Below, one piece after another: positions 4,737-5,098 of a stretch of DNA of 5,098 bases. Within the stretch, counting starts at the first letter, position 1. Each line of letters opens with the position of its first letter. The position numbers were made by a program, and so were the translations under genes. This stretch comes from an uncultured Blautia sp. (lineage in GTDB: Bacteria > Bacillota > Clostridia > Lachnospirales > Lachnospiraceae). The stretch lies in the NCBI GenBank assembly GCA_900541345.1, contig UQJE01000119.1:1-5098 (forward strand). The letters run 5' to 3'. The notes beneath the pieces were generated by a model. The model worked only from the letters and a program-made list of their open reading frames with translations. It did no database searches and had not been told where the DNA came from.

Positions 4737-5098
4737 TTATTTGTTTCTGTAAATAATATCATTTCTTCCCGGTCCATTGGAAATCATGGTGATCGGGAAT
4801 CCGATTTTTTCTTCCACAAATTCTACATATTTTCTGCAGTTTTCCGGAAGATCTTCATATTTTGTAATTCCGCGAATGTCACAATTCCAGCCCGGAAGCA
4901 CCTCGAGAACTGGTTTCGCCTTCTCCAGAAGCGCTGTTGTCGGGAACTCTGTTGTAATCTCTCCATCAATTTCGTATCCAACGCAAACCGGGATTTCTTC
5001 CAGATACCCCAGAACATCAAGTACGGTAAATGCAACATCTGTTGTTCCCTGTACACGGCATCCATATTTAGAAGCAACACAGTCAAACCATCCCATAC
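4737..5098 (-). CDS. purA: Adenylosuccinate synthetase, C-terminal part (5' end outside window)
   Basis: Adenylosuccinate synthetase joins IMP and aspartate using GTP, the first step of AMP synthesis from IMP. Only the last 120 or so of about 425 residues are here, in a frame open to the window edge; the Met at 5096 is internal. Recognisable family features are GWFDCVASKYGCRVQGTTD after the substrate-binding arginine loop (which lies outside), TVLDVL of the guanine-binding segment, IPVCVGYE, the ELPGW-like VLPGW, and LPENCRKYVEFVEE with the conserved terminal SxGPGRND. E. coli has TKLDVL here, as I recall; the Lys is Val in this protein, and other bacteria also vary at this position, so I do not read it as inactivation. 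The gene ends in TAA, followed by a hairpin without a U-tract. Confidence 0.96.
   Translation of the reverse strand, partial: MGWFDCVASKYGCRVQGTTDVAFTVLDVLGYLEEIPVCVGYEIDGEITTEFPTTALLEKAKPVLEVLPGWNCDIRGITKYEDLPENCRKYVEFVEEKIGFPITMISNGPGRNDIIYRNK

Noticed and set aside
4737..5098. Possible inactive purA because TKLDVL reads TVLDVL
   Set aside because: The position varies between bacteria (B. subtilis also differs, as I recall) and the rest of the C-terminus is well conserved.

Overview
This window looks like a core, housekeeping stretch of a low-to-mid GC Firmicute chromosome, most likely a Clostridia/Lachnospiraceae gut organism. The reasons are the thrS T-box leader, AGGAGG-type ribosome binding sites, the style of the proteins and the order of ordinary genes. 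All five protein genes lie on the minus strand. In transcription order they are: purA (3' part only, 5098-4737), a membrane-anchored HAD-family phosphatase (4669-3854), a small SEC-C zinc-motif protein (3593-3084), a YdcF/SanA-type DUF218 membrane protein (3009-2263) and thrS (1934-1, complete except perhaps for its last few codons). The long thrS reading frame was checked codon by codon: 644 codons are open, without a frameshift, to the window edge.

Regulation can be read in three places. First, thrS is preceded by a consensus sigma-A promoter (TTGACA, 17 bp, TATAAT) and a full T-box riboswitch of about 245 nt. The antiterminator and the terminator compete for the same CCCU segment, and threonine codons sit in the specifier region, so thrS should respond to uncharged tRNA-Thr. 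Second, the secC-ydcF pair has its own extended -10 promoter and a hairpin between the two genes. ydcF has no terminator of its own, because the thrS promoter begins only 7 bases after its stop codon, so readthrough must enter the T-box leader. Third, purA and the HAD gene are separated by a perfect GC-rich 12-bp hairpin that lacks a U-tract.

The most interesting part is the roughly 260-base gap between the HAD and secC genes (3594-3853). No convincing protein gene lies there, yet the plus strand, opposite to every gene, has the layout of a small RNA. It shows a possible promoter at 3703-3732, a perfect hairpin with a C-rich loop (3737-3764), a linker with a second C-rich stretch complementary to a Shine-Dalgarno sequence, and a 15-bp stem that is fully paired only as plus-strand RNA, followed by a U-rich tail (3805-3860). 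I call this a candidate trans-acting sRNA of about 120 nt. It is an inference from structure, with no homology evidence.

I saw no mobile element, CRISPR array, tRNA or rRNA gene, and no obvious sign of recent gene transfer.
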